A DNA stretch of 64,000 nucleotides from Candidatus Calescibacterium sp. (GCA_025060505.1 JANXBU010000006.1:60071-124070), one strand, 5' to 3'; numbered from the stretch's first letter, positions 44,701 to 54,333 are shown. Notes: generated from the sequence alone by a model not told the origin. A program made the numbers and translations.

Positions 44701-45408
44701 ATGTTGTATCTTATGAAGAACATTAAAAGAAGTGTGAAACTTTATGTAGGAAAGCTAAAGTGGCATCTTTTAAAAATAAACGAACCAGTATCAAGGAAAT
44801 TTGGGTATGATAGAGGTACTCCAATTGATAGAGTTTATATAGAAGATTTTTTGAGAAAAAATAGTAAATATATCAGGGGAGTAGTTTGTGAGATCGGAGA
44901 TAGTACATATACAGTAAAATTTGGATCAGATGTTGAAAGAGTTGAGATATTAGATTACATTAATGATAACCAGCGAGCAACTCTTATTGCAGATCTAACA
45001 GATATAAATAAGCTTCCGAGAGACAGATTTGATTGTTTTATAGTTACTCAAACATTGAATGTGATATATGATTTCAAAAAAGCCATTTATGGTATTTACT
45101 ATACCCTTAAAGACAACGGAGTTGCACTTGTTACCGTTCCTGGAATATGTCAGATAAGTAGAGGAGACTACAATAAGTGGGGAGATTATTGGAGGTTTAC
45201 CGATCTGTCGATCAGTAGAGCATTTGAGGAGGTTTTTGGAAAAAATAACGTCGAAGTTCAAACTTACGGAAACGTCATTTCTGCTACTGCTTTCTTATAC
45301 GGTATTTCTGCAGAGGAGCTTACAAAGGATGAAATCTTTTATAAAGACCATGACTATCAGGTAACAATAGCTCTTAAAGCAGTGAAAAGACTTTCAAATA
45401 ACGTTTGA
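44701..45408 (+). CDS. SAM-dependent methyltransferase-like protein of polysaccharide loci
   Basis: 235 residues. Motif I appears as RGVVCEIGDSTYTVKF with only E-I-G-D of the usual ExGxGxG. Later DRFDCFIVTQTLNVIYDFKKAI and the VTVPGICQISRGDYNKWGDYWRFTD section match Methyltransf_11-type proteins next to capsule genes. Probably methylates a sugar or lipid-linked glycan. The weak glycine loop leaves activity open. No Shine-Dalgarno. Confidence 0.65.
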   Translation: MLYLMKNIKRSVKLYVGKLKWHLLKINEPVSRKFGYDRGTPIDRVYIEDFLRKNSKYIRGVVCEIGDSTYTVKFGSDVERVEILDYINDNQRATLIADLTDINKLPRDRFDCFIVTQTLNVIYDFKKAIYGIYYTLKDNGVALVTVPGICQISRGDYNKWGDYWRFTDLSISRAFEEVFGKNNVEVQTYGNVISATAFLYGISAEELTKDEIFYKDHDYQVTIALKAVKRLSNNV

Positions 45409-45481
45409 ATATGTTTCCTTATATCAAATTTCTTGTTTTATGTTTTAATTTCTATTTTGAATTACTTTGATTTTATCTCTA

Positions 45482-46036
45482 ATGAATGAGCAAAGAAATA
45501 AAATACTTTTGCAGCTTGCAAGAAAAGCTATTCAGAACAAGCTTGAAAAAGGGGAATTCGAAGAGATAAATATAGATAATCTTGATATTTCAGATTCTGT
45601 CAAAAGTCTTCTTAGGGAAAAAAATGGAGTTTTTATAACAATTAGAAAAAAGGGAGAACTCAGGGGGTGTATCGGTACTATTTCGGAAGACGAGTTATGG
45701 CGTCAGGTTCAAAAGTACGCTGTTTTTTCTGCTTTCAATGATCCTCGTTTTGAGCCAATAAAACCAGATGAGCTACCAGAAATATCAATAGAGATTTCTC
45801 TAATAAAGGATATAGAAGATGTAAGAGATATATCTGAGATAAAGCTTGGTGAGAATGGTGTAATTCTGGATCTGAAGGGTAGGGGAGGGGTTTTGCTTCC
45901 AGATGTTGTTGCTGAGTTTGGATTGAAAACGCCGGAAGAATTTTTAGATATGCTCTGCAAGAAGATAGGTGTTCCTGCGGGAAGTTGGAGAAAGGGAATT
46001 ATCAAAAAATTCAGTGCTGAAAAAATAGTTGAGTAG
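45482..46036 (+). CDS. AMMECR1 domain protein
   Basis: 184 residues from ATG 45482. LRGCIGTISEDELW and FNDPRFEPIKPDELPEISIEISLI are the core of the AMMECR1 family, which occurs in all domains. Its biochemical role is unknown; the GRGGVLLPDVVAEFG segment is also conserved. In bacteria it often neighbours radical-SAM (AmmeMemoRadiSam) and MEMO genes; none are seen here. Convergent to purQ. Confidence 0.88.
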   Translation: MNEQRNKILLQLARKAIQNKLEKGEFEEINIDNLDISDSVKSLLREKNGVFITIRKKGELRGCIGTISEDELWRQVQKYAVFSAFNDPRFEPIKPDELPEISIEISLIKDIEDVRDISEIKLGENGVILDLKGRGGVLLPDVVAEFGLKTPEEFLDMLCKKIGVPAGSWRKGIIKKFSAEKIVE

Positions 46037-46070
46037 GATTTTTTCATTATTCAGGGTTCAGCATTACAAA

Positions 46071-46718
46071 TCATGAAAACCATTTTTTCAATGAGGCAAA
46101 TATTTTTTTTCCGTCGGAGCTAACTAGTCCAATAGCTCTTTCTGGGTGTGGCATAAGAGCTACTACATTCTGTGATGGTGAGCATATTCCTGCTATATCT
46201 TCTAATGAACCATTTGGGTTTTCCTTATATTTGAAAACCGGTTTCACTTTACTTTTATCTCTGTAGAAATAATTTCCAAATTTGTGTGCAATTGGCATCC
46301 TCAAAATTTCTCCTTTTTTCAGCTCGCAAGTGAAAGGTGTTTGGTCGTTTTCAACCAATACATCAACCCATCTTGATATAAATTTCCCTTCTCTGTTCAT
46401 TAAAAGAGCTCCTTCAAGTATACCAGATGAACATAGTATCTGAAATCCGTTGCATATCCCCAAAATTGGTACTCCTTTTTGAGAAAGTTCTTTGATCTCA
46501 TACATAATCGTAGAAAATGTTGCCATCTTACCTGCCTCAAGATAATCTCCATAAGAAAATCCGCCGGGTATAACGAATGCTTTTATATCTTTGGAAACTT
46601 TTTTTTCTTCATGCCATATATAAACACTTTCAAATCCAGCTTCTTCAAGAGCTTTTTTCGTCTCCATATTGCAGTTCGTTCCAGGAAAAACCAGAACTCC
46701 AACCTTCAACTTTGGCAT
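46071..46718 (-). CDS. purQ: Phosphoribosylformylglycinamidine synthase subunit PurQ
   Basis: 215 residues. Class I glutaminase with nucleophile Cys89 in GICNGFQIL and the dyad His191/Glu193 in MPHPERA. The N-terminal FPGTNCNMET and GGFSYGDYL are PurQ-specific. It supplies ammonia to PurL in purine synthesis. purS and purL are not in the window. Gene lies downstream of the kinase-like gene on the same strand, 47 bp apart. Confidence 0.95.
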   Translation of the reverse strand: MPKLKVGVLVFPGTNCNMETKKALEEAGFESVYIWHEEKKVSKDIKAFVIPGGFSYGDYLEAGKMATFSTIMYEIKELSQKGVPILGICNGFQILCSSGILEGALLMNREGKFISRWVDVLVENDQTPFTCELKKGEILRMPIAHKFGNYFYRDKSKVKPVFKYKENPNGSLEDIAGICSPSQNVVALMPHPERAIGLVSSDGKKIFASLKKWFS

Positions 46719-46765
46719 ATTTCAAAACTTAAAATGTATTTCATATTCAAAACAAAATTTGAAAA

Positions 46766-47755
46766 TTATTCCTTGAAGTATTTTATATCTTCTTTTGTTA
46801 TTTTTTTTACGGATATTTCGGGAGGTAGCAAAAACCTGTATTTTCTATGTAATACATTTGTCAAAATTAACCTGTGAATTTTTCTTAATGTGAGAAAAGT
46901 TCTCCAAATTATATAATCTCTTTTGTGGTAAGATATAATCTCTTGGAGCTTGATTCCATATTTTTCCGAGATCAGCTTCAGGGAATTTTTGACATTTTTT
47001 GTGTTCTTCTCATTCATAAGATTTGACGAAAAATCAAGAATAACCGATCTGCAATCGTAATACCTTTCAAGAACCTCTTTGAGAAAAAGTTTTTTAACAA
47101 AGAATTTCAGAGCAGGTGGAATGCTCATAAGGAAGTTATCTGCTGGGATTTTTTCTCTTCCGTTTTCTTTTATCAAAGGAGTTGATGTATCAAGATATAT
47201 GAAGTGTGGATTTTTCTGATTTAATCCTTCTTTTCCATTCTCCAATGCCCAATTTGAAAGCTGGCCATCTATACCTATTTTGTATTTTTCTTTATGTGAA
47301 TTGTTGAAGTTGCATACTTTGTAAATTTCAGAAATGATACCATCTGTAAGTTTCTGTGAATCCAATGAGTCTATTGAATTGAAAATTTGCTGGCAGAGCC
47401 AATTATTTGATAGTCTCTCTTGAACAGAGTAAAAAACAGGTTTCCTTGATCTAATAATCACTCCAAATTGCTTTGGAATTCTCAGACCTACTTTTTCCTT
47501 TAATATTGCACCGTATTCATCAAATATACCTTTGTAGTAAAGACACTCCTCATAATTCCTAAAAATCGGAAGCCTTTTCAAAACAAAACTCTCAAGACCT
47601 TTTATAGATATAACTACACTTATTTCACCATATCCCAAAATCTCAAATGGTATTTTGCTCTTTTCAGGGTTCTCAAAATTTGCAATAGATTCAAATTCTT
47701 TGAGTACTCTTTCAATTTCTTCAATATCTTTCTGTGTGAATTCTCTTTGCATCAT
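46766..47755 (-). CDS. Kinase-fold-like protein (DUF6206-like?)
   Basis: 329 residues. LGYGEISVVISIKG with FVLKRLPIF looks like the glycine loop and Lys of a protein-kinase-like fold. DGQLSNWAL and FIYLDTSTPLI look like the catalytic and metal-binding strands. I recall a similar arrangement in the uncharacterised DUF6206 family but cannot confirm it. The start ATG overlaps the aminotransferase stop by one base (TGATG), so the proteins are coupled. The substrate might be an amino-alcohol or sugar made by the aminotransferase (inference). Confidence 0.45.
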   Translation of the reverse strand: MMQREFTQKDIEEIERVLKEFESIANFENPEKSKIPFEILGYGEISVVISIKGLESFVLKRLPIFRNYEECLYYKGIFDEYGAILKEKVGLRIPKQFGVIIRSRKPVFYSVQERLSNNWLCQQIFNSIDSLDSQKLTDGIISEIYKVCNFNNSHKEKYKIGIDGQLSNWALENGKEGLNQKNPHFIYLDTSTPLIKENGREKIPADNFLMSIPPALKFFVKKLFLKEVLERYYDCRSVILDFSSNLMNEKNTKNVKNSLKLISEKYGIKLQEIISYHKRDYIIWRTFLTLRKIHRLILTNVLHRKYRFLLPPEISVKKITKEDIKYFKE

Positions 47756-49080
47756 CAGAGAAGAGACCTTATGTATTCTAGATAATTTTTAGTTTGGCCT
47801 TTGAGAAAAGATGAAAGAACTTTGAGCTGATATTTTTTGTCCAGAGCGGTTTCTATGGCTTTTGTTAGTCTTGATACGACTTCTTTGACTTCATTTTCTT
47901 GTATTATGAGTGGTGGTAGAACCTGAAGAACTGACCTGTCATTGTTGGCGTATAAACAAAGTAGTCCATGATCGAAGCATGCTTTTGACATAAGTGGTCC
48001 CCAGAGTTCATTTTTAAATTTTAGTCCCATCATAAGTCCAAGTTGCCTGATCTCTTTCAAAACTTCTCCGAAACCTCTCCTCATTTTCTCGAATTCTTCT
48101 GCAAAAATTCTTGATATATCGTTTACGTGTTTTAGGAATTCCGGTGAGCTTGAAATTTTCAGAACTTCAAGAGCAACAGCGCATCCAAGTTCAGATCCAC
48201 CAAATGTTGATACATGTAAAAATGGTTCTTTCTTGAAAACAGATTCATATTTGCTCTGAAAACATGTAGCAGCCATCGGATAAATTCCTCCACTTAATCC
48301 TTTTCCAACTACCATAACATCTGGAACAACTCCGAAATGTTCAATTCCCCAAAGTTTTCCAGTTCTTCCAAGTCCGGTCTGAATTTCATCTATTATGAGT
48401 ATAGCACCATATTTTTCACATAATCTTTTAACTTCTTTGAAAAAATCTTTCGGAGGTATTGCGATACCGTATGTAGCTGGGACGGTTTCAAAAATAACAG
48501 CTGCTGTATCGTTATCTATTGTCTTTGAGAGGTAATCTATGTCTCCAAAAGGAACTTGTATGAATCCGGGAGCAAGTGGTAAAAAATACTCTCTGTATTT
48601 GTAGTCACCAGTAGAAAGGGCAAGTCCCGTATGCCCGTGGTAGCCACCATAAGCGGATATTATTTTTTTCTTTTTTGTGTAAGCTCTTGCAATTTTTATA
48701 GCTACGTCAACTGCTTCTCCTCCACCTGATAGAAAAAGAACTTTATCTATTCCTTTTGGTACAACTTTTATGAAAAACTCGGCAAGCTTAGCTCTCATTT
48801 CACTTATGAGGTGATGATTTCCTATGTCAAGTTCGTCAAGTGCTTCCTTTAAAGTAGAAATTATTCTGGGATTTCTATGGCCTAAGTTGAAAACTCCGCC
48901 GTTCGAATGACAGTTTATAAATCTTCTCCCACTTTCAATATCTTCAATCCATATTCCTTCTCTTTTTCCTATCACAAGGTCAAATTCAACGCTTTTGAAA
49001 AGGTTTGCTTTTGCTGATGATATGTATCTTGCAAACTTTTGTATTATCTCTTCTTTTCTATGTTCTCCCAAAAACTTCAT
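47755..49080 (-). CDS. Class III PLP-dependent aminotransferase
   Basis: 441 residues. Fold-type I signatures: GHRNPRI, FLSGGGEAVDVAIKIAR, the diagnostic IIDEIQTGLGRTGKLW, and the PLP Lys in VGKGLSGGIYP. The family includes ornithine, acetylornithine, GABA and 4-aminobutyrate transaminases; the substrate cannot be fixed. First gene of an operon with the kinase-like gene. TATAAA stands 4 nt before ATG, without Shine-Dalgarno. Divergent from gspF. Confidence 0.85.
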   Translation of the reverse strand: MKFLGEHRKEEIIQKFARYISSAKANLFKSVEFDLVIGKREGIWIEDIESGRRFINCHSNGGVFNLGHRNPRIISTLKEALDELDIGNHHLISEMRAKLAEFFIKVVPKGIDKVLFLSGGGEAVDVAIKIARAYTKKKKIISAYGGYHGHTGLALSTGDYKYREYFLPLAPGFIQVPFGDIDYLSKTIDNDTAAVIFETVPATYGIAIPPKDFFKEVKRLCEKYGAILIIDEIQTGLGRTGKLWGIEHFGVVPDVMVVGKGLSGGIYPMAATCFQSKYESVFKKEPFLHVSTFGGSELGCAVALEVLKISSSPEFLKHVNDISRIFAEEFEKMRRGFGEVLKEIRQLGLMMGLKFKNELWGPLMSKACFDHGLLCLYANNDRSVLQVLPPLIIQENEVKEVVSRLTKAIETALDKKYQLKVLSSFLKGQTKNYLEYIRSLL

Positions 49081-49099
49081 TTTATTTATAAATTTTTAT

Positions 49100-49118
49100 C
49101 TTAATTCATAAAATTAAG
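49100..49118. promoter_or_regulatory. Inverted repeat CTTAATT-N5-AATTAAG between divergent genes
   Basis: Seven-bp arms at 49100-49106 and 49112-49118 lie in the 66-bp gap between the aminotransferase gene and the gspF start. It could be an operator acting on both genes. Confidence 0.3.
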
Positions 49119-49146
49119 GTTGTTATTTCTTGGTTGGTTTTATATT

Positions 49147-50379
49147 ATGCCAATATATACATACACGGGAGTAAAGGGTGGAAGAAGAACAAAGGGAGTC
49201 ATAGAAAGTTCATCAAGATATGAAGCGATACAACTTTTGAGAAAAGAGGGTATAGTAATTACCGAAATAAAAGCTGAGACAAAGCAGGCAGATAAAAAAG
49301 AAAGGGACATAGCAAAAATACTTTCAAACAAAATAAATTTTTCATACGTATCTAGAAAAGACATAGCTATAATTTCAAGACAGATTGCTTCTTTGCTCAG
49401 AGCTGGAATGCCGCTTGCGGAATCACTCGATACCATAAGAAAGCAGGTAAGAAAAAACTCTCTCAAAATTCTTATATCAAACATTTCAGAAGGTATAAAG
49501 AGTGGTAAGTCTTTCTCGCAGGTCCTTGCTGAGAATTCGAACATTTTTCCGGAGATATACATTGGAATGGTCAAAACTGGTGAGTCCTCTGGTGAGCTTG
49601 ATAAAGTTATGGAAGATCTTGCTGATTACCTTGAAAAACAGATTGCTATTCGTTCTAAAATTACATCTGCAATGATATATCCAGTTTTTATAGTGCTTGT
49701 GATGGGTGGAGTTCTTTGGGTTCTCCTGTCTTTTGTTGTCCCAAAGATAGCTGAGCTGCTTCAAGATGTTGGTAAAGCCCTTCCAATATACACTAGAGTT
49801 CTTATAGCAGTCTCAGAAATATTTACAGCTTCTTTACCGTATGTATTAATTGTGCTTGCTGGTTTGTTTATAGGACGAAAAAGAATTCTCTCTGTTCCGA
49901 AAATAAGGTACTACTATGATCTTTTTCGCTTGAAGTTCCCTGTAATCTCAAAGATACATACAACAGCTGAGATATACAGAATTTTTTCAACCCTTTCCAC
50001 ACTGACAAAAGCCGGTGTTCCACTCGTCAAAGCAATAGAAACATCTGAAAGTATCACAACAAATTCTCTGATGAAGAACGCTCTGAGAGAAACAAAAGAA
50101 GCCATTGTTGAGGGAAAAAGTATGTCTGACAAACTTTCTGAATACTGGTTTTTTCCTCCTGCTGTCTACAATCTTGTCGCGGTCGGAGAAAGATCGGGAG
50201 AGATAGAAAAAATGTTCAAGAACATAGCAGATAGCCTTCTTTCTGAGCTTGAAACTTTCGTCTCCACTATAACATCTATGATAGAACCAGTTCTGATAGT
50301 TCTTATAGGAGGTATTATATTTTTCATAATGCTCTCCGTGATAGTCCCAATACTTGAAATAAATAGGTCTGTTATGTAG
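49147..50379 (+). CDS. GspF/PilC-family inner-membrane platform protein
   Basis: 410 residues from ATG 49147 (MPIYTYTG, the classic start of the family). Two GspF domains: the first with ISRQIASLLRAGMPLAESLDTI, the second with IFSTLSTLTKAGVPLVKAIE, each followed by membrane helices (VLWVLLSFVVPKIAELL and VLIVLIGGIIFFIMLSVIVPI). It is the inner-membrane core of type IV pili or type II secretion, partner of the PilB/GspE ATPase and PilM. Those genes are not here. TATATT directly precedes the ATG. Confidence 0.9.
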   Translation: MPIYTYTGVKGGRRTKGVIESSSRYEAIQLLRKEGIVITEIKAETKQADKKERDIAKILSNKINFSYVSRKDIAIISRQIASLLRAGMPLAESLDTIRKQVRKNSLKILISNISEGIKSGKSFSQVLAENSNIFPEIYIGMVKTGESSGELDKVMEDLADYLEKQIAIRSKITSAMIYPVFIVLVMGGVLWVLLSFVVPKIAELLQDVGKALPIYTRVLIAVSEIFTASLPYVLIVLAGLFIGRKRILSVPKIRYYYDLFRLKFPVISKIHTTAEIYRIFSTLSTLTKAGVPLVKAIETSESITTNSLMKNALRETKEAIVEGKSMSDKLSEYWFFPPAVYNLVAVGERSGEIEKMFKNIADSLLSELETFVSTITSMIEPVLIVLIGGIIFFIMLSVIVPILEINRSVM

Positions 50380-50575
50380 TTTTTCTCTGTACTGCAAATA
50401 TGAAAATCTCTCTGGTAAAAGTTTTAAAATCAATGCAATAAAAAATTCTGCGACTGCAATATAACATAGTGTTTTCAAATTTTTATTCTGAAATTTCGGG
50501 ATTAGTGAATGAACAATTTCTCGATTTTGTTAGAAAATGTTTCTTGCAAGGGACTTCAGAGAAATTCCGAAAGAT

Positions 50576-51442
50576 CTACGTTATAGCTACTCCTATTACA
50601 AAAATCCCAAGTGTCATAATAAGAGATCCAGCGAGTCTCTCTTTCAGATCTGTTTTTTCACTCAACATCAGATAACCTAGCACAACCGAAAATATAACGC
50701 TTGTTCTTTTGAAAGCTATCATATACCCTGTTTCTATTTCCATCACAGAAATAAAGTGAGTTATAACTGCCAAAGCTGTTGTGAATCCTAATATGAATGA
50801 TGGTTTAAGAGAACTTTTTATTTTTGAGAAACCACCTTTATACTTTTTAGTGAAATATGGTGTTAGTATGATACACAGTGCAGACATGTAAGATACTGAG
50901 AAGAAGAAGGGAGATACTTTCAGAATCAGATATCTACCCAAAACAGAAGTTAAAGCGTATATAATTGCTGACGCAAGCATGTAAAGTATTCCCCTTTTGT
51001 CTGATATTTTTCTGCTCCCATTATCTTTGAAGAACAGAAAGCTGCCTATTACAACAAGAGCTATTCCTATTAATCCTCTTGTGGAGTATGACTCACCTAT
51101 TATGAAAACAGCAATAGGAGGTATGAAAACCGGAGTGAATGACTGGAAAGGTAGTACAAGAGTTGATTCGGATACTTCAAGAGATTTCATATAAAGGTAT
51201 CCTGCTAAAATTTCAAGTGGAAAAAGTATCAGGTAGAGAGCTACTGTTTCAAGATCGATTTTCGGTATGGGATCTACAAAGATCAATGGTATAAGTGAGA
51301 TTGAGCAGAAAACCCATCTTACATAAAGTGCAAATAAACTATCTGTTTGAGTTCTGTTCATGTAATCTTTTGAAAGCACATCAGACAGAGCTGTGAAAAA
51401 ACCACTGAGTATCGCAAGAGATATATAAAGAAGCTCGGACAC
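50576..51442 (-). CDS. EamA/DMT-family transporter
   Basis: 288 residues with ten predicted membrane helices in two EamA halves. VFCSISLIPL and LVLPFQSFTPVFIPPIAVFIIGE are typical, as is the repeated half at 145-288 with AFKRTSVIFSVVLGYLMLSEK. Moves small metabolites, often amino acids or lipid-linked sugars (ArnE/F type); the substrate is unknown. GTG start with TAATAT 11 nt upstream. Divergent from sufC. Confidence 0.8.
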   Translation of the reverse strand: MSELLYISLAILSGFFTALSDVLSKDYMNRTQTDSLFALYVRWVFCSISLIPLIFVDPIPKIDLETVALYLILFPLEILAGYLYMKSLEVSESTLVLPFQSFTPVFIPPIAVFIIGESYSTRGLIGIALVVIGSFLFFKDNGSRKISDKRGILYMLASAIIYALTSVLGRYLILKVSPFFFSVSYMSALCIILTPYFTKKYKGGFSKIKSSLKPSFILGFTTALAVITHFISVMEIETGYMIAFKRTSVIFSVVLGYLMLSEKTDLKERLAGSLIMTLGIFVIGVAIT

Positions 51443-51520
51443 TTTTATTCTTAATATTAGAAAAGTTATTCGTTTTGTTTATTTTCAACTTTCATGTTTT
51501 TCTGTCTAAAATTAACGGTT

Positions 51521-52285
51521 ATGCTTGAAATAAGAAATTTGCACGTCAGTGCGGATGGTAAGAAAGTTCTTTTCGGTATAGATCTGAGAGTTAAAAAAGG
51601 CGAAATACATGCTGTTATGGGACCAAATGGTTCTGGAAAGACTTCTCTTTCATTTGCTATAATGGGTCATCCAAAGTATAAGATAGAAGATGGGGAAATA
51701 GTGTTTGAATCAAAAGTTATAAACGAACTTAAGGCAGATGAAAGAGCAAAGCTTGGAATATTTTTAGCCTTTCAGAATCCATACGAAATTCCGGGTGTTC
51801 CTCTCGGAAAATTTCTGTGGAGTATTGCTGGTAGCGAGAGAAAATTTGCAGAATTTACAAAGGAGCTAAAAGATAAAATGAAAAAGCTCAAGATCCCCGA
51901 TGAATTTACCAAAAGAGAGCTTAACAAGGGATTTTCTGGGGGCGAGAAAAAACGTACGGAGATTCTTCAATCGCTTATACTCAATCCAAAACTCTATATA
52001 TTAGACGAAATAGATTCAGGTCTTGATGTAGACTCTCTGAAGGTAGTTTCCGAATCAATTATGGATTCAATGAATGCGGAAAAAGCTATTATAATCATAA
52101 CACACTATCCGAGAATTCTAAATTACATAAAACCTAATTTTGTTCATGTACTATTTCAGGGAAAAATAATTATGTCTGGAGATTTTTCCCTTGCAAAAGA
52201 AATAGAAGATAAAGGATACGAGAAGATTCTATCCGGAAGAATTGAGGTAAAGAGAACGGAGATTGAAGCAAAAGATGTTTTGTAA
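51521..52285 (+). CDS. sufC: Fe-S cluster assembly ATPase SufC
   Basis: 254 residues from ATG 51521 (MLEIRNLHV). Walker A GPNGSGKTS, the SufC-type signature FSGGEKKRTEILQ and LYILDEIDSGLDVDSL are present. The ABC ATPase drives Fe-S assembly with SufB and SufD. sufB and sufD are not in the window, so sufC is separated from its complex partners. TAAAAT lies 8 nt before the ATG. Divergent from the EamA gene. Confidence 0.92.
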   Translation: MLEIRNLHVSADGKKVLFGIDLRVKKGEIHAVMGPNGSGKTSLSFAIMGHPKYKIEDGEIVFESKVINELKADERAKLGIFLAFQNPYEIPGVPLGKFLWSIAGSERKFAEFTKELKDKMKKLKIPDEFTKRELNKGFSGGEKKRTEILQSLILNPKLYILDEIDSGLDVDSLKVVSESIMDSMNAEKAIIIITHYPRILNYIKPNFVHVLFQGKIIMSGDFSLAKEIEDKGYEKILSGRIEVKRTEIEAKDVL

Positions 52286-52447
52286 TTTTTTAGAGAAGAT
52301 AGGGATTCATTACTTATTTAAAATTGTCTTTTTCAGGTTGATTTTCTCTGATTCAACTATTCAAATTTCAATGAAAATCGGTTTTTCTTTCTGAAAACTT
52401 TTATTTCTATTTGATAAAAATGTCACGCTGAAGATGTACAGTGAGAT

Positions 52448-52461
52448 TCTTTAATTAAAGA
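52448..52461. repeat. 14-bp palindrome TCTTTAATTAAAGA upstream of dut
   Basis: Perfect inverted repeat in the 230-bp gap between sufC and dut. No promoter box is obvious around it, apart from TATGAA (52504-52509) 6 nt before the dut ATG. Confidence 0.4.
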
Positions 52462-52515
52462 GTAAAATCAAATGAAAAAACATTAAAAACAATGCAATGT
52501 GAATATGAAATAAAT

Positions 52516-52947
52516 ATGCTTGAACTAAAGGTAAAACTTCTTACAGATACTGCAAAGCTTCCAATATATGCAACAGAGAATTCGGCTGGAATGGACTTGT
52601 TTTCAGATGAGGAAACTGAAATTCAGCCATTTGAGATAAAGGCTGTAAGAACAGGAATATCTGTTGAGATACCGCAGGGATATGAAGGACAGGTCAGGCC
52701 AAGGTCTGGGCTTGCTTTAAAAGGCATCACAGTTGCAAACGCGCCGGGAACAATTGACTCAGATTATAGAGGAGAGGTCAAAGTCATACTTATAAATTTA
52801 TCAAGGGAAACTTTCAAAGTTGAAAAAGGTATGAGAATTGCTCAACTTATTATAAGCAAATATGAAAAAGTCCAGATAAAGGAAGTAGATAAACTTTCAG
52901 AAACAAAAAGGGGTGAAGGTGGATTTGGAAGCACAGGTTTAAGATGA
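52516..52947 (+). CDS. dut: dUTP diphosphatase
   Basis: 143 residues from ATG 52516 (MLELKVKLL), preferred over ATG 52492 because the family starts here and TATGAA stands 6 nt before. Motifs [35 protein letters not shown] and the C-terminal [10 protein letters not shown] of trimeric dUTPases are complete. Converts dUTP to dUMP, keeping uracil out of DNA. The 234 bp that follow show only the palindrome TTACACGTGTAA (53042-53053). Confidence 0.96.
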   Translation: MLELKVKLLTDTAKLPIYATENSAGMDLFSDEETEIQPFEIKAVRTGISVEIPQGYEGQVRPRSGLALKGITVANAPGTIDSDYRGEVKVILINLSRETFKVEKGMRIAQLIISKYEKVQIKEVDKLSETKRGEGGFGSTGLR

Positions 52948-53041
52948 TTGATTTGTGTATAAATGCTCTGTTGCATACCCATCCTTGAATGAAATTGCAT
53001 ACACAAAATGTTAATTAAACTAATTGTGGTAGAACATAAAG

Positions 53042-53053
53042 TTACACGTGTAA
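53042..53053. promoter_or_regulatory. 12-bp palindrome TTACACGTGTAA
   Basis: A perfect dyad between convergent dut and flhF. It resembles an operator half-site pair, but there is no gene start nearby. Confidence 0.25.
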
Positions 53054-53181
53054 AAAGAGTATTTGTTAAAATTTCAGCTGCTGTGCGGTATTAGGTCATA
53101 ATGATTCAGATGATTTCGTTAGATTATACAAAAAGTTTACGAGTTTGTTGCAAGTATTTTCATTGAAAAATGTGAAGCATG

Positions 53182-54312
53182 TTATGTTTTCAGAAGATAC
53201 ATTGTTAGTGGAGGTGGTCCAAGTATTACGTCTGAGATAACATCAGGTGATGCTATCTTTATGTCATCTGGAACTGATTGGCCTGTTGTGATGAAAGCAA
53301 TTGGTGTTTCTGTTGTGCATCCTATGTTCAGAATTGTGCCCGGATAAGATGTTTCATCAACCTTTGTAAAGATAAAGTAATCTATTCCAATTTCTGAAAA
53401 ACCTTTTATAACCAGAACAATTTCTTCATCTTTCTGAGAAGTTGAGATAAGAAGAGCAATTTCTAATTTTGTCTGATTTCCGATTTCAGAAAGTACAGAT
53501 GAAATTCTTTTTATGTTTTTTATGTCATATTGGCTTTTACCCATTGTATCAACAACAACGAGATCAAACTTCATAAGTTTTGGAAGCATTGTTCTGATTT
53601 CTTCCGGATTTGTTGCTACAAAAAGCGGAACCCCCATAATTTCAGCGTATTTTTTCATCTGGTCAACCGATGCGATTCTGTATCTATCTGTTTCAAGCAA
53701 AGCTACATTTTTTGATTTTGAGATTGCATATAAAGCAGATATTTTTGCTGCTGTTGTTGTTTTCCCAACACCGGTAGGACCAACAAGCGATATAAATTTT
53801 TTCCTTCCATCTGCAAGTGGATTTCTGAAAATCATATACTTTGATACAACAGATGAAAGTCCCTTGAGATCAAAGTTAAGTCTTGAATTCATTATATCTT
53901 CGGTTATAGAAAGAGCGATACTTCTTTCAATACCTCGGGAAACAAGTTTTTTGAAAAAGTTAAGAGCCTCCTGAGGTAGCCTTATTTCTGCTGGATTCAT
54001 AGTCTTTTTTGAGATAAACTCTATATTTTCGCGCACATAAAGGAACTCTCTCTTGAGCTCTTCAATTTTTTCTAGAATCTCTCTGATTTCTGTTATCTTT
54101 TCAGAAAAATCGGTATCCTTACTTTTTTCAATTTTTTCTATTTTGTTTTTGGTATCAGGTATTCCTACTATTACTTCATAAAATTTCTCACCACCTACTA
54201 ATTTCTCTTCGTATCCCAGAAGAACAGCGTTTCCATTTGTGTCCTCTTTTACTTTTTCGAAAATTTTGAGAAGGTTTTTGCCAGAAAACTTTTTTATAAC
54301 AGAATATTTCAC
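53182..54312 (-). CDS. flhF: Flagellar biosynthesis GTPase FlhF
   Basis: 376 residues. Basic N-terminal region and coiled coil (about 55-105), then the SRP-type NG domain: VGPTGVGKTTTAAKI (177-191), LETDRYRIASVDQM, VVDTMGKSQYD and FTKVDET. The family positions the polar flagellum together with FlhG. GTG start lies on the predicted transcription start: TATAAT (54325-54320), 7 nt, GTG. No flhG follows. flhF is typically in a flagellar operon; here it is alone, 19 kb from flgB. Confidence 0.9.
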   Translation of the reverse strand: MKYSVIKKFSGKNLLKIFEKVKEDTNGNAVLLGYEEKLVGGEKFYEVIVGIPDTKNKIEKIEKSKDTDFSEKITEIREILEKIEELKREFLYVRENIEFISKKTMNPAEIRLPQEALNFFKKLVSRGIERSIALSITEDIMNSRLNFDLKGLSSVVSKYMIFRNPLADGRKKFISLVGPTGVGKTTTAAKISALYAISKSKNVALLETDRYRIASVDQMKKYAEIMGVPLFVATNPEEIRTMLPKLMKFDLVVVDTMGKSQYDIKNIKRISSVLSEIGNQTKLEIALLISTSQKDEEIVLVIKGFSEIGIDYFIFTKVDETSYPGTILNIGCTTETPIAFITTGQSVPDDIKIASPDVISDVILGPPPLTMYLLKT

Positions 54313-54319
54313 AGAAATA

Positions 54320-54327
54320 ATTATACT
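54320..54327. promoter_or_regulatory. Symmetric bidirectional -10 element between flhF and a divergent gene
   Basis: ATTATACT at 54320-54327 reads TATACT on the + strand (54322-54327) and TATAAT on the - strand (54325-54320); they share TATA. GTG starts lie 6 nt (54334) and 7 nt (54312) away. With only 21 bp between starts, each -35 must lie inside the other gene. Confidence 0.6.
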
Positions 54328-54333
54328 TTTTCT

